DNA of 16,077 bases from CAVTWD01 sp963738325 (GTDB lineage: Bacteria; Actinomycetota; Acidimicrobiia; Acidimicrobiales; Ilumatobacteraceae): positions 1-16,077 of the forward strand of contig CAVTWD010000021.1 of the NCBI GenBank assembly GCA_963738325.1. Direction: 5' to 3'. Position numbers and translations under genes: made by a program. The notes beneath the pieces were generated by a model. It searched no databases. It was not told where the DNA came from and was given only the letters and a program-made list of their open reading frames with translations. Positions 1-7,679 of the stretch are shown one piece after another (position 1 is the stretch's first letter; each line of letters opens with the position of its first letter).

Positions 1-3
1 GGC

Positions 4-774
4 ATGGACCAGATCAGCGACGACCTGGCAGCCGAGCAGGGCGCGCTCGAATCCGTGGTCACGGACCTCGATAGCGCAGGATGGTCGACCCCGACGGCTG
101 CGGCCGGGTGGGACGTCCGGGAGACGATCGTCCACGTGGCGTTCTACGACGCCGCCGCTCGGCTCGCCATCATCGACCCCGCCGGGTTTGCGGAAGCTCT
201 TGGACCGCGCCGTGCGGGGTGGGCTCGACGTGCCGGCCGAGCACGCCCACCTCTCCGGTCCCGAGGTCTTCGACTGGTGGCGCGAGGCGCGAGTCGGCCT
301 GCTCGCCGCGCTCGGGCCGCTCGACCCCAAGGACCGCATCCCGTGGTTCGGCCCACCGATGAGCGCCCGCTCGTTCGCCACGGCCCGACTGATGGAGACG
401 TGGAGCCACGGCTGGGACGTCGCCCAAGCGCTGGGGCGGCCCGACCCGCCGACCGACCGCCTGCGCCACGTGGCCCACCTCGGCGTCGTCACCCCGGGTG
501 GTCGTACGCGGTCCGGCTACGGCCAGTGCCGGAGGAGCCGGTGCGGGTGGAGCTCGAAGCTCCCTCCGGCGCAACCTGGACCTGGGGACCCGAGGACGTG
601 CCCGACGTCGTCCGCGGCCCGGCGCTCGACTTCTGCCTCGTGGTCACGCAGCGGCGGCCGCTCGAGGCCACCGCGCTCGAGGTCATCGGACCCGCGGCGC
701 GCGACTGGATGGCCATCGCGCAGGCCTTCGCCGGCGTGGCGACCACGACCGACCTGGAGCGCCTGCCGGCCTGA
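4..774 (+). CDS. TIGR03084-family metal-binding protein (frameshifted)
   Basis: Resembles the actinobacterial TIGR03084 family, related to the mycothiol-dependent maleylpyruvate isomerase N-terminal/DinB-like metal-binding fold; the substrate is unknown. Seen: the N-terminal helix region with WDVRETIVHVAFYD (a His that is a likely metal ligand), the family-typical WFGPPMSARSFATARLMETW, HGWDVAQALG (His-x3-Asp, likely further ligands), then WTWGPEDVPDVVRGPALDFC, VTQRR and AQAFAG near the C-terminus. The conserved sequence runs in frame 1 to about 200, in frame 2 from about 200 to 495, then in frame 1 again to the TGA. The two indels cancel, so a misleading uninterrupted frame 1 ORF exists whose middle third is nonsense. 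Length (about 256 aa) matches the family. The ATG at 4 is the first codon available, and the promoter lies outside the window. Family assignment is firm; biochemical role is not known to me. Confidence 0.85.
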   Translation: MDQISDDLAAEQGALESVVTDLDSAGWSTPTAAAGWDVRETIVHVAFYDAAARLAIIDPAGFAEALGPRRAGWARRAGRARPPLRSRGLRLVARGASRPARRARAARPQGPHPVVRPTDERPLVRHGPTDGDVEPRLGRRPSAGAARPADRPPAPRGPPRRRHPGWSYAVRLRPVPEEPVRVELEAPSGATWTWGPEDVPDVVRGPALDFCLVVTQRRPLEATALEVIGPAARDWMAIAQAFAGVATTTDLERLPA

Positions 775-816
775 CCGCGGCCGGACCCGTCGTCCCCGGT
801 GGTCGGACGGGGTCAG
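771..816. terminator. Stem-loop between convergent stops (774 and 813)
   Basis: CTGACC (771-776) is the exact reverse complement of GGTCAG (811-816). Inside it, GACC (784-787) can pair with GGTC (801-804), flanked by further C-G pairs. The TGA of the TIGR03084 gene and the TGA of the lipase on the opposite strand both lie in the outer arms. There is no T-run on either side. A bidirectional U-less terminator is the likely role; this is inferred from position and symmetry only. Confidence 0.4.
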
Positions 817-2079
817 TCCTGTTCGGTGGTGCAGGCCGGGGTCACCGTCTTCCCCTGCAGCCGGTCGAGGAGCCAGGTGCTGACCTTCGGCGCGGCCGCG
901 GTGCGGACGGCGAAGTGGTCGACGCCGGCGTACGTGTCGAGCTCGATCGGTGCCCCGTGGCGCACTGCGCCTGCACGAAGGCCTCGGTGACGGTGGGCCG
1001 GACGATCGTGTCGGTCAGGCCTTGCGAGACGAGCAGCGGGATGGTCGGCGAGACGGCGGACGGAGCGTTCTGCCGCAGGTGCTCCCCCCAGCCCGGGGCG
1101 TCGGCCGGGTCGCCCGAGAGGAACTGCACCTTGAGCGCGGCGACGTCGGGGAGGTCGCTCAGCCCCTGGCCGGTCGTGGCGATGCAGCGGTGGCCCACTC
1201 GCTCCACCGACGGCTCGGCCACCGGGTGGACGATGGCGGAGAGGTGCGTGTCCGGGAACCACGTCGCCCACGACGTCAGGGCCAGCGCGGTGAGGACGAT
1301 GCCGGCCGTCTCGGTGCTGTCCAGGCGGAGCAGGTCGGCGAGATCGGTCGGAGGCGCCATGGCGGCCACGCCGGCCAGTGGCACGTCCGGGGCGTAGGTG
1401 GCGGCGAGCTGGTCGGCGAACAGCGCGGATGGCCGCCCTGGGAGTGGCCGTAGACCGCCGCCCGGTCGCCGACCTGGGCCCCCAGGAGCCCGCGCGCGGC
1501 GCGGATGCTGTCGAGGACGGCGCGGCCCTCGCTCTCGCCCACCAGGTACGGGTGGATGCCGGGCGTGCCGAGGCCCGGGTAGTCGGTGACCGCCACGACG
1601 GTCCCCGCGGCGAGCAGCTCCTCCAGTGCCGGCACCCGGGCCAGGCCGCCGTCCTCCTCGAGCAACGGCACGCACCGCGGCACCACTCCGGTCGTCCCGT
1701 GGGCCCAGGCGACGACCGGCCATCCGTTGTCGGGTGCCGCCCCTGGCGGTGCGACCACGACGCCGGAGACGGCGATCGGCGACCCGTCGGGCGCGGTCGA
1801 GGTGTACAGCACCCGCCACGCCTCGCTCCCGTCCACGCGGCTGCCGATCGACTGCGAGCGGATGATGGTCCCGGGTGGGCCGGCCGGGAGCTCGGCCGGG
1901 GGCGTGTAGAAGGCCGAGGGCGGGTCCGGCTCCGACAGCCGCTGGAAGACGAACCACGCGGCCACGATGACGACGAGCACGACCGCGATCGCGCCGAGCA
2001 CCCAGCGGGCGCGGTGGTGGCGTCGAGGACCCGGTGTCGCCGGCGGTGTCGGCGTCGGCGTCGATGTCGGCGTCCCCAT
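813..2079 (-). CDS. Secretory LIP-family lipase / alpha-beta hydrolase (frameshifted)
   Basis: Alpha/beta hydrolase of the secretory lipase (LIP, PF03583) type, expected outside the membrane, hydrolysing esters or lipids. Reading from ATG at 2079: a Thr/Pro-rich cytoplasmic leader, one hydrophobic signal anchor (WVLGAIAVVLVVIVAAWFVF), then VAWAHGTTGVVPRC (oxyanion-hole region), DYPGLGTPGIHPYLVGE, the nucleophile motif YGHSQGGH, an Asp in SQGLTDTIVRP and a His in TYAGVDHFAV, so a full Ser-Asp-His triad is visible. The frame changes near 1428 (directly after GHSQGGH) and again near 955. The total of about 422 aa fits the family. The upstream in-frame ATG at 2358 is rejected because it would run antisense through the methyltransferase and add no conserved sequence. 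No clear Shine-Dalgarno is seen. Divergent from the methyltransferase at 2196, with a 116-nt gap between them. Confidence 0.85.
2045..2074 (-). repeat. Five-copy imperfect hexanucleotide repeat in the lipase leader
   Basis: Five consecutive 6-mers of the type GGYGTC/GATGTC on the plus strand encode the Thr-Pro dipeptides (TPTSTPTPTP) of the lipase N-terminal leader, before the membrane anchor. Such a repeat is prone to copy-number slippage; here it stays in frame. Confidence 0.6.
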
Positions 2080-2195
2080 GGCGGGCCACCGTTGCACGAG
2101 CGCCGAACCTCCTGCCGTCCACTCGGACCGGCTTCGCCGCCGGGTGCCGGCAACTCGGTTGCGGTGAACAGGCTCGGCGCGGTGACATCGCGGCC

Positions 2196-2925
2196 GTGGA
2201 TCGCTACGACCCCGTCGCGTCGTGGCACGCCGCGGCGGAGCGCTACGACGACGAACGGCGCGGCGACGAGGAGGCCGCGGTCGCCTTCCTGGCCGCGATC
2301 GCTCGCGGTGGTCCGGCGCTCGAGCTGGCGATCGGCACCGGCCGCATCGGGTTGCCACTCGCCGCCACGGGGATCGGCGTCGACGGCGTGGACCTGTCGC
2401 CGGCCATGGTGGCCAGGCTGCGGGAGAAGCCCGGTGGTGCCGAGCTCTCGGTCACCATCGGGGACTTCGCCGACGTGCCCGTGTCCGGTACGTACCGCCT
2501 CATCTACGTCGTCTTCAACACGCTCTTCAACCTCGCCGACCCAGGAGCAGCAGGTGCGCTGCTTCGAGCAGGTCGCCCGTCACCTCACCGCCGACGGCGT
2601 GTTCGTCGTCGAGGCCTTCGTCCCCGCCTACCTGCACCTGCTGCGTGACCGTCAGTACGTGGACGCCGAGGCGATCCACCCCGACGAGGTGCGCCTCGAC
2701 GTCGGTCGACACGACGCGGTCCGGCAGCTGTTGGACGAGAGCCACGTCTCGATCACCACCGACGGGATCCGCCTCTCGCCGGTCGTCACCCGGTACGCCT
2801 GGCCGAGCGAGCTCGACCTGATGGCCCGCCTCGCCGGACTGCGCCTCCACGACCGGTGGGCGGACTGGGAGCGCCAGCCGTTCACGTCGACCAGCCCCGG
2901 CCACGTGTCGGTGTTCGGTCGCTGA
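2196..2925 (+). CDS. Class I SAM-dependent methyltransferase (frameshifted)
   Basis: Small-molecule type class I methyltransferase of about 243 aa, substrate unknown. From the GTG at 2196: DRYDPVASWHAAAERYD leader, SAM-binding motif I (LELAIGTGRIGLPLA), acidic motif II (VDGVDLSPAMVARLR), then IYVVFNTLFNLAD (motif IV region), QEQQVRCFEQVARHL and DGVFVVEAFVP typical of Methyltransf_25/11 proteins, and a C-terminal beta-rich part ending in SPGHVSVFGR. The frame shifts once, near 2539 (FNLAD in frame 3, TQEQQVRC in frame 1). GTG 2196 is chosen because homologous-looking sequence begins at DRYDP and the open frame upstream has no family character. The next gene starts 54 nt downstream on the same strand, so cotranscription with the PrmC-related gene is likely. 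Function beyond methyl transfer cannot be inferred from sequence. Confidence 0.8.
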
Positions 2926-2979
2926 GCTCGGGACGATCGCGACCGACCGTCGTCGTGGCGTTGACGGTCATCGACTCAA

Positions 2980-3767
2980 ATGGCGATGGTGGCCGCTCCC
3001 CTCGACCTCGACGCGCTGACCGACCTCCTCTGGGAGGCGGGGTTCATCGCGGCCGACGAGGAGGCGGAGGACCTCCTCGGGGCGGCGGCCGGCGACGGTG
3101 AGCTGCTCCACGCGCTGGTGGCCCGCCGGCTGACGGGGGAGCCCATCGCGTGGATCACCGGCCGGATCTCGTTCTGCGGCCTCGAGATCCACGTCCAGCC
3201 CGGCGTCTACGTGCCCCGCTGGCACACGGAATCCCTCGCGCGGCGGGCGGCCGCACGCCTGCCCGAGGAGGGCACGGCGATCGACCTCTGCACCGGGACC
3301 GGGGCCATCGCCGCCGTCCTGCGTGCCGCCCGCCCGGCCGCTCTGGTGGTGGCGACCGATCTCGACGAGAGATCCGTGGCCTGCGCCCGGGTGAACGGCG
3401 TCGAGGCGTACCAGGGTGACCTGTTCGTCCCGGTGCCGGCGAGTCCGAGGCCGCGTCGACGTCGTCGTCGGCGTGGTGCCCTACGTGCCCACCGCGGGTC
3501 TGTCGCTCCTCCAGCGCGACACGTTCGCCTTCGAATCCGGGCTGTCCTACGACGGTGGCGACGACGGCACCGACGTCCTCCAGCCGCGTCGTCGCCGGCA
3601 GCCCGGCCTTCCTCCGGTCCGGCGGCGCGCTGCTGCTCGAGCTCGGGGGCGACCAGGCCGAGCTGCTCGGCCCGGATCTCGAGCGGTTCGGCTACGACGA
3701 GGTCGAGCTGCTGCTGGACGAGGAGGACGACGTCCGCGGCATCGAGGCGACCCTGACCGCCAGGTGA
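2980..3767 (+). CDS. PrmC/HemK-related protein methyltransferase (TIGR03704-like, frameshifted)
   Basis: Resembles the actinobacterial PrmC-related family of putative protein-(glutamine-N5) methyltransferases, about 262 aa. Seen: short helical N-terminal domain (LDALTDLLWEAGFIAADEEA), the linker RLTGEPIAWITGRISFCGLE as in PrmC, the substrate-loop region YVPRWHTESLARRAA, motif I (AIDLCTGTGAIAAVL), acidic motif (VVATDLDERSVACARVN), then VDVVVGVVPYVPT at the position of the NPPY catalytic motif, and FESGLSYDGGDDGTDVL as in relatives. The Asn of NPPY is replaced by Val (codon 3473-3475), discussed as a finding. Frames change near 3445 and 3585. Start ATG 2980 (MAMVAAPLD) or ATG 2986 are equally possible; no Shine-Dalgarno is evident. 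Converges on the PNPOx-like gene. Confidence 0.8.
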
Positions 3768-3820
3768 CCGCGTGGTGACCGCCGTTCGACCGCCGTGCGG
3801 CTTCTGGCGCGGCTCCGTCT

Positions 3821-3848
3821 CATCGGTGCGACGATCTCGCACCAGATG
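3821..3848. terminator. Strong hairpin between convergent genes (3767/3879)
   Basis: CATCGGTGCGA (3821-3831) pairs with TCGCACC-A-GATG (3837-3848): seven perfect inner base pairs, a one-base bulge, four more pairs, and a 5-nt CGATC loop. It lies in the 111-nt gap between two convergent genes and has no T-tract. A bidirectional intrinsic terminator is the likely role. The rest of the gap shows nothing else I can support. Confidence 0.55.
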
Positions 3849-3878
3849 CCGCCGCGACTGGCGGGACGATCGAGCCGG

Positions 3879-4344
3879 CTACGGACCGTCAGGGTGGAGG
3901 GCCAGGTGGTGCGCCCGCCAGCGCGCGGCCACCTCCGCCTCGGTGACCCCAGCGTCGTCGTAGGCGGGGGAGACGAGCAGCGCGGCCGTCTCGACGGCGA
4001 TGAGTACGACCGCCTTGACCCGGGACTGTCCGAGCCCCGGTCGCGCCGGTAGCGGGCGAGCACCTCGTCGCGCCGCGGGCCCCGTCAGCACCTCGCCCCG
4101 GCCCTTGAAGCGGTAGCCCTTGCGCACGATCGGATCGACGACGTTGACCTCGACCGCGGGCCGGGAGCGAAGGTTGGCGACCGTGTTCGGCGAGTGGATG
4201 TCGAGGAAGACCAGGTGCTCGTCGTCCCACACGTCGAGTCGTGCCCTTGGGAGACAGGTTGGGGGTGCCGTCGGCGTCGACCGTCGCCACGAAGCCGAGA
4301 CGCTGCTCCCGCACCACCCGCTGCATGTCCTCGTCGAGCTTCAT
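3879..4344 (-). CDS. Pyridoxamine 5'-phosphate oxidase-like flavin protein (frameshifted)
   Basis: PNPOx-fold split-barrel protein of about 155 aa, probably binding FMN or F420; the reaction is unknown. Seen: MKLDEDMQRVVREQRLGFVA, DADGTPNLSPKGTTR (first strands of the barrel), VWDDEHLVFLDIHSPNT, NLRSRPAVEVNVVDP, YRFKGRGEVLTGP, and a C-terminal helix region ending HHLALHPDGP. The frame changes near 4235, near 4060 and near 4030. The start ATG at 4344 is well supported by a Shine-Dalgarno GGAGGT (plus-strand ACCTCC, 4351-4356) with a 6-nt spacer. Divergent from the ABC permease gene, with a perfect palindrome in the intervening region. The family is clear; it could act as a general stress or detoxification reductase, but this is not shown by the sequence. 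Confidence 0.8.
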
Positions 4345-4430
4345 GACGGCACCTCCGCCGAGCGAGCGACGCGAAGCCTACGGCCGCCGGAGAGGTCGCT
4401 CACGAGGTCGGTCAGCACCGCCCACGGCCA

Positions 4431-4447
4431 GGGTGGTGGCACCACCC
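4431..4447. promoter_or_regulatory. Perfect 17-bp palindrome in divergent intergenic region
   Basis: GGGTGGTG-G-CACCACCC has 8-bp arms around a central G. It lies in the 150-nt gap between the divergently oriented PNPOx-like gene (start 4344) and ABC permease gene (start about 4495). An odd-length perfect palindrome upstream of two divergent genes suggests a dimeric repressor operator; a hairpin in the permease 5' leader is the alternative. No regulator gene lies next to it. Confidence 0.4.
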
Positions 4448-4494
4448 CGGGCGGTTGGGCAGCGCAATGGACGTCCGAGCCGCGGTGGGGCTCA

Positions 4495-6819
4495 ATGGAG
4501 GGCGTGAGGGCGGTCCTCTTCCGGTTGCGGACGACGATGCGACGGCAGTGGCTGCCGACGCTGCTCATGGCCGCGGTCATCGCCCTCATCAGTGCCGCCG
4601 TCCTGACGTTGGCGGCCGGCGCCCGCCGGACCGCCCAGGCGCCGGACGCGTTCACAGCGGCCATCGGTGGTGGCCCCGATGCCACCGTCACGCAGGAGGG
4701 CGGCCCGCCCCGGACCGCGGAGGTCGCCGCGCTCCCCGGGATCCGAGCGATCGACGCCATGAGCTTCGCCTTCACCGCGCTGGACGATCCGCACCACGCG
4801 GACGCCGACTCGTTCGGCTTCATCGGCTCCCGGCGGATGGACTCACGGCTCGTCGCGGGCCGGCAGGCCGACCCCGCCCGACCGAACGAGTTCGTGGCGG
4901 ACCGATCGTTCGTCGCCCAGCACCAGGCGCACCTGGGCGACCGCTTCCCGGTCAAGTTCTGGACGTGGGGTCAGGTCCAGAACGGCGAGGGCTACGTCAA
5001 GCCTCCGACCGGCCCCGAGATCGACGCCGTCCTCGTCGGCATCCTCCAGGCCCCCGCCAGCCTCGAGGACAACGCCGGCGCCGTCATCTTCTCGCCGGCG
5101 CTCCTGAAGGCCGACATCGGTCTCGGGCAGACGCTCATGGCCGTGGACCTCGACCCGGGCACGACGACCGCGCAGCTGCGGACCGCGCTCGACTCACTGC
5201 CTGACGGCAGCCAGCTGCAAGTGGGGACGGACGAGGTCATCAGCAAGGACATCCGCACGGCGGTCGACGCGCAGGCTCGAGGAACGTGGCTGATGGCCCT
5301 CGTGGCCGGGCTGGCCGCCATCGTCGCCTTGGGCCAGCTCCTCTCCCGTCACGCCCGGCTCGCCCCGGTCGACCGCCAGCCGCTCGAGACGATGGGCTTC
5401 ACCAACCGCCAGCTGGCGCTCGAAGCCGTGTTCCGAGCGGCGGTGCCGGCCATCGCCGGAGTGGTCGTCGGCGTCGTGCTCGCTGTCGTCGCCTCTGGCA
5501 TCTTCCCGACCGGCTTCGTCCGCGTCATCGAACCGCACCCCGGCGTCCACGTGGACCCACTGGTGCTGATGGTCGGCGGCGCCGTGCTGCTGGTGGGCGT
5601 GCTGGGTTGGGTCGGCCTCTCCCTGCTGCTCGGGCGGCGCACACCGGCGGCTGACGACGCCGTCGCGGGCCGGCGAGCTGGTCGCCCGGCGGGCGCCGAG
5701 CCCGGCCGCGGCGGCCGGCGCCAGGTTCGCCCTGACCCGCCACGCCGCTCGACGACGTCCGCGCTCGGCACCTGCGTCGTGCTCGGCGCGATCGTCGCCG
5801 GCATCGTCGCCGCGGCCGGCTTCGCCACCAGCGTCGACCGGCTGGTGACCGACCGGGCTCGTTTCGGTAGCAACTACGCCTTCGGCGTCGGCGCCGGCTC
5901 AGCACCCTGACGGCGAGTGAGCTGCGATCGTCACTCGGCCGACCCGAACATCGACGGGCTCATGATCCTGGGAGCGCCGGCCAGGCTCGCAGGGGTGGCA
6001 CCAGCATCGGGATCGTCGGCGTGGAGCACGTCCGCGGTGATCTGGCGCCGGAGGTGCTGGAGGGCCGGCTGCCGGTCGGGTCCCGACGAGCTGGCCCTCG
6101 GCCGGGTCACGGCGCGCCAGCTCGGTGCCCAGCCGCGGCGATCAGCTGCAGCTGGTCGGCGAGGCCGGGAAGGGCACCTTGCGCGTCGTCGGCATCGCGG
6201 TCGTGCCCACGCTCGCCGAGATCGACGGGGTGGGGCTGGGCGGCGTCGCCACGAGCGAGGGGCTGGCCCGCCTGGAGTCGGCCCAGTCGTCGAACGAGGC
6301 CGCGCATAGTGACTCAAGCCGGGGACACCGCGGAAGGTCGCGGACGGGTCGCGGCCGGGTTGGTGACAGCCGCCCGGGCAGGAGGATCCGCCGGCCTCGA
6401 TCGTCAACGTGGCTCGCGTGCGCCGGATCCCCGCGCTGCTGCGCGGACTGCTCATCGTCCTCGCCCTGGTGACCTTGATCCACGCCCTGCTGGTGTCGAT
6501 CAACGGTCGGCGGCGCGACCTCGCCGTGCTCCGGGCGCTCGGCGCGGACGGCGGCTGGATCGGTCGCGCCGTGCACTCGCAGGCGACAGTGCTGACGATC
6601 GTCCCGCTGGTCGTCGGCATCCCGCTCGGGCTGCTCGTCGCGTCGGTGGTCTTCCGGGCCTTCGTCGACCGCATCGGCGCGCTGCCGGACCCGGCCATCC
6701 CCGTCCTCCTCATCGTCGGCCTGTGCGCCACGCTGGTGCTCGTCGCCAACACGGTCAGCGTCGTCCCGGCCCGGCGGGCATGCATCGCCTCGACGTCGCA
6801 GCTGCTTCAGGGGGAGTGA
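4495..6819 (+). CDS. FtsX-type ABC transporter permease, two modules (multiply frameshifted)
   Basis: Integral membrane permease of the MacB/FtsX type, reconstructed as about 775 aa. Order: an N-terminal membrane segment (LPTLLMAAVIALISAAVL), a large periplasmic-type domain (about residues 45-255), a first FtsX domain with three membrane segments (LMALVAGLAAIVALGQLL; AIAGVVVGVVLAVVASGIF; LVLMVGGAVLLVGVLGWVG), a second N-terminal segment (VVLGAIVAGIVAAAGFATSV) with another extracellular domain (DPNIDGLMILGAP, RVVGIAVVPTLAEIDGVGLG), then a second FtsX domain (IPALLRGLLIVLALVTLIHA; TIVPLVVGIPLGLLVASVVF; LLIVGLCATLVLVANTVSVV). Frames change near 5670, 5765, 5900, 5995, 6085, 6130 and between 6300 and 6400, where the sequence is hardest to follow. 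ATG 4495 is chosen; GTG 4504 is possible. No ATPase gene is adjacent. The module order and length match known duplicated permeases, so the gene is probably functional in the organism. Confidence 0.8.
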
Positions 6820-6854
6820 GCCGCGGTCGGCTGTCCCGGTCGCCGCTGCTTCAG
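6801..6854 (+). repeat. 10-bp direct repeat GCTGCTTCAG at both convergent gene ends
   Basis: GCTGCTTCAG occurs at 6801-6810, within the last codons of the permease (QLLQGE), and again at 6845-6854, covering the MtfA-like gene's stop codon (TCA at 6851-6853 on the plus strand). The copies are 44 bp apart and flank the terminator-like hairpin. It may be coincidence or the trace of a small duplication. Confidence 0.35.
6819..6847. terminator. 12-bp stem hairpin between permease and MtfA-like gene
   Basis: AGCCGCGGTCGG (6819-6830) can pair with CCGGTCGCCGCT (6836-6847) with one mismatch and two G-U pairs around a CTGTC loop. It fills the 31-nt gap between the permease TGA (6817-6819) and the stop of the minus-strand MtfA-like gene (6851-6853). 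No T-tract follows. Likely bidirectional terminator. Confidence 0.5.
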
Positions 6855-7615
6855 CCCGTCGCAAGCGTTCGGTGGCGGCGCATGGCCGGATCCTGGCCGA
6901 AGTAGTCGGCGAAGACGGCGTAGAGGTCGGGCTTCATCGCCCGCAGCTGCTCGGGCTGGTCGAAGAACACCTCCGCCACCACGGCGAAGAACTCGCCGGG
7001 GTCCTGCGCCGCGTAGTCGCGCAGCAGGGGATCGCCGTAGGCCCGCAGGTGATCGAGCTCTGCCGTGCAGACCTCGACCCAACGCTCGAACGCCTCGCGA
7101 CCGTGCACGGGTGGTGTGCCATCGATCAGGCCGTCGAGCATGTCGAGCTTGTGCGCGAGCTCGTGCACGACGACGTTGCTGCCGGTGCCGGGATGGCGCG
7201 CGTCGTCGTCGGCGGCGTCCCAGGCGACGATGACCGGACCCCGCTGCTGGTGGGCTTCGCCGAGCAGGTCGATCGGCTCCTCGGTCACGACGCCAGGTAC
7301 CGGGCCCTGGCGGGGTGCCGTCGAGGTCACGGTGGTGGGGTGGACGATGATCGCCCGGACCTCGCGGTAGGCATCGAGGTCGAGGCCGAGGACGACGAGC
7401 GCAGCCTGAGCGGCGATCACCGTGCACATGGCGTCGGTGAGCGTGAAGCCGTGAGCCGCCTCCCAGCCCTTGCCGGCGAGCAGCTCCTCGATCAGTGCCG
7501 CCATCCGCTCCCGCTCGCCAGCGTCGAGGTAGGGCCACTCGCCAAGCGAGCCGGCGACGATCGACTCCCAGTCAGCCGGCAGCTGCCGACCGCGTTGGTG
7601 TCTCCAGAACGGCAC
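6851..7615 (-). CDS. mtfA: MtfA-like zinc-dependent peptidase (M90 family)
   Basis: Intact 254-aa reading frame, the only gene in the window without a visible frameshift. It matches the MtfA (M90) gluzincin family, soluble metallopeptidases; E. coli MtfA binds the Mlc repressor, a link that need not hold in actinobacteria. Seen: the N-terminal PFWRHQRGRQLPADWESIV, the TDAMCTVIAAQAALVVLGLD helix, TEEPIDLLGEAHQQRGPVIVAW in the core, the zinc site VVVHELAHKLDMLDG with HELAH at residues 151-155, and a downstream GEFFAVVAEVFFDQPEQL helix (residues 207-224) typical of the family. The start is GTG at 7615; no strong Shine-Dalgarno is visible. It is the last of three co-directional genes, 64 nt after the polysaccharide deacetylase-like gene, and converges on the permease. 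Gene symbol by family resemblance only. Confidence 0.9.
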   Translation of the reverse strand: MPFWRHQRGRQLPADWESIVAGSLGEWPYLDAGERERMAALIEELLAGKGWEAAHGFTLTDAMCTVIAAQAALVVLGLDLDAYREVRAIIVHPTTVTSTAPRQGPVPGVVTEEPIDLLGEAHQQRGPVIVAWDAADDDARHPGTGSNVVVHELAHKLDMLDGLIDGTPPVHGREAFERWVEVCTAELDHLRAYGDPLLRDYAAQDPGEFFAVVAEVFFDQPEQLRAMKPDLYAVFADYFGQDPAMRRHRTLATG

Positions 7616-7679
7616 CGCCGCAGCCTCGCAGGTCGGCCCCGGAACCCACGCTCGCTCCGATCGCGACGGTGCCGCCCGC

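Noticed and set aside
1378..2160. Long open plus-strand frame running into the methyltransferase (1378-2925)
   Set aside because: Its first half is antisense to the lipase and Arg-rich without family character; only the part from about 2540 onward is real methyltransferase sequence.
3772..3878. Small plus-strand ORF in the convergent gap (VRLLARLRLIGATISHQ)
   Set aside because: It coincides with the hairpin, continues antisense into the PNPOx-like gene, and has no ribosome binding site.
4120..4494. N-terminal extension of the permease frame back to 4120
   Set aside because: It overlaps the PNPOx-like gene on the other strand and the palindrome; family sequence starts at MEGVRAVLFRLR.
5660..6410. 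Programmed frameshifting in the permease gene
   Set aside because: There are several shifts of both signs without slippery heptamers or a consistent pattern, and the same occurs in nearly all neighbours, so sequence error explains it better.
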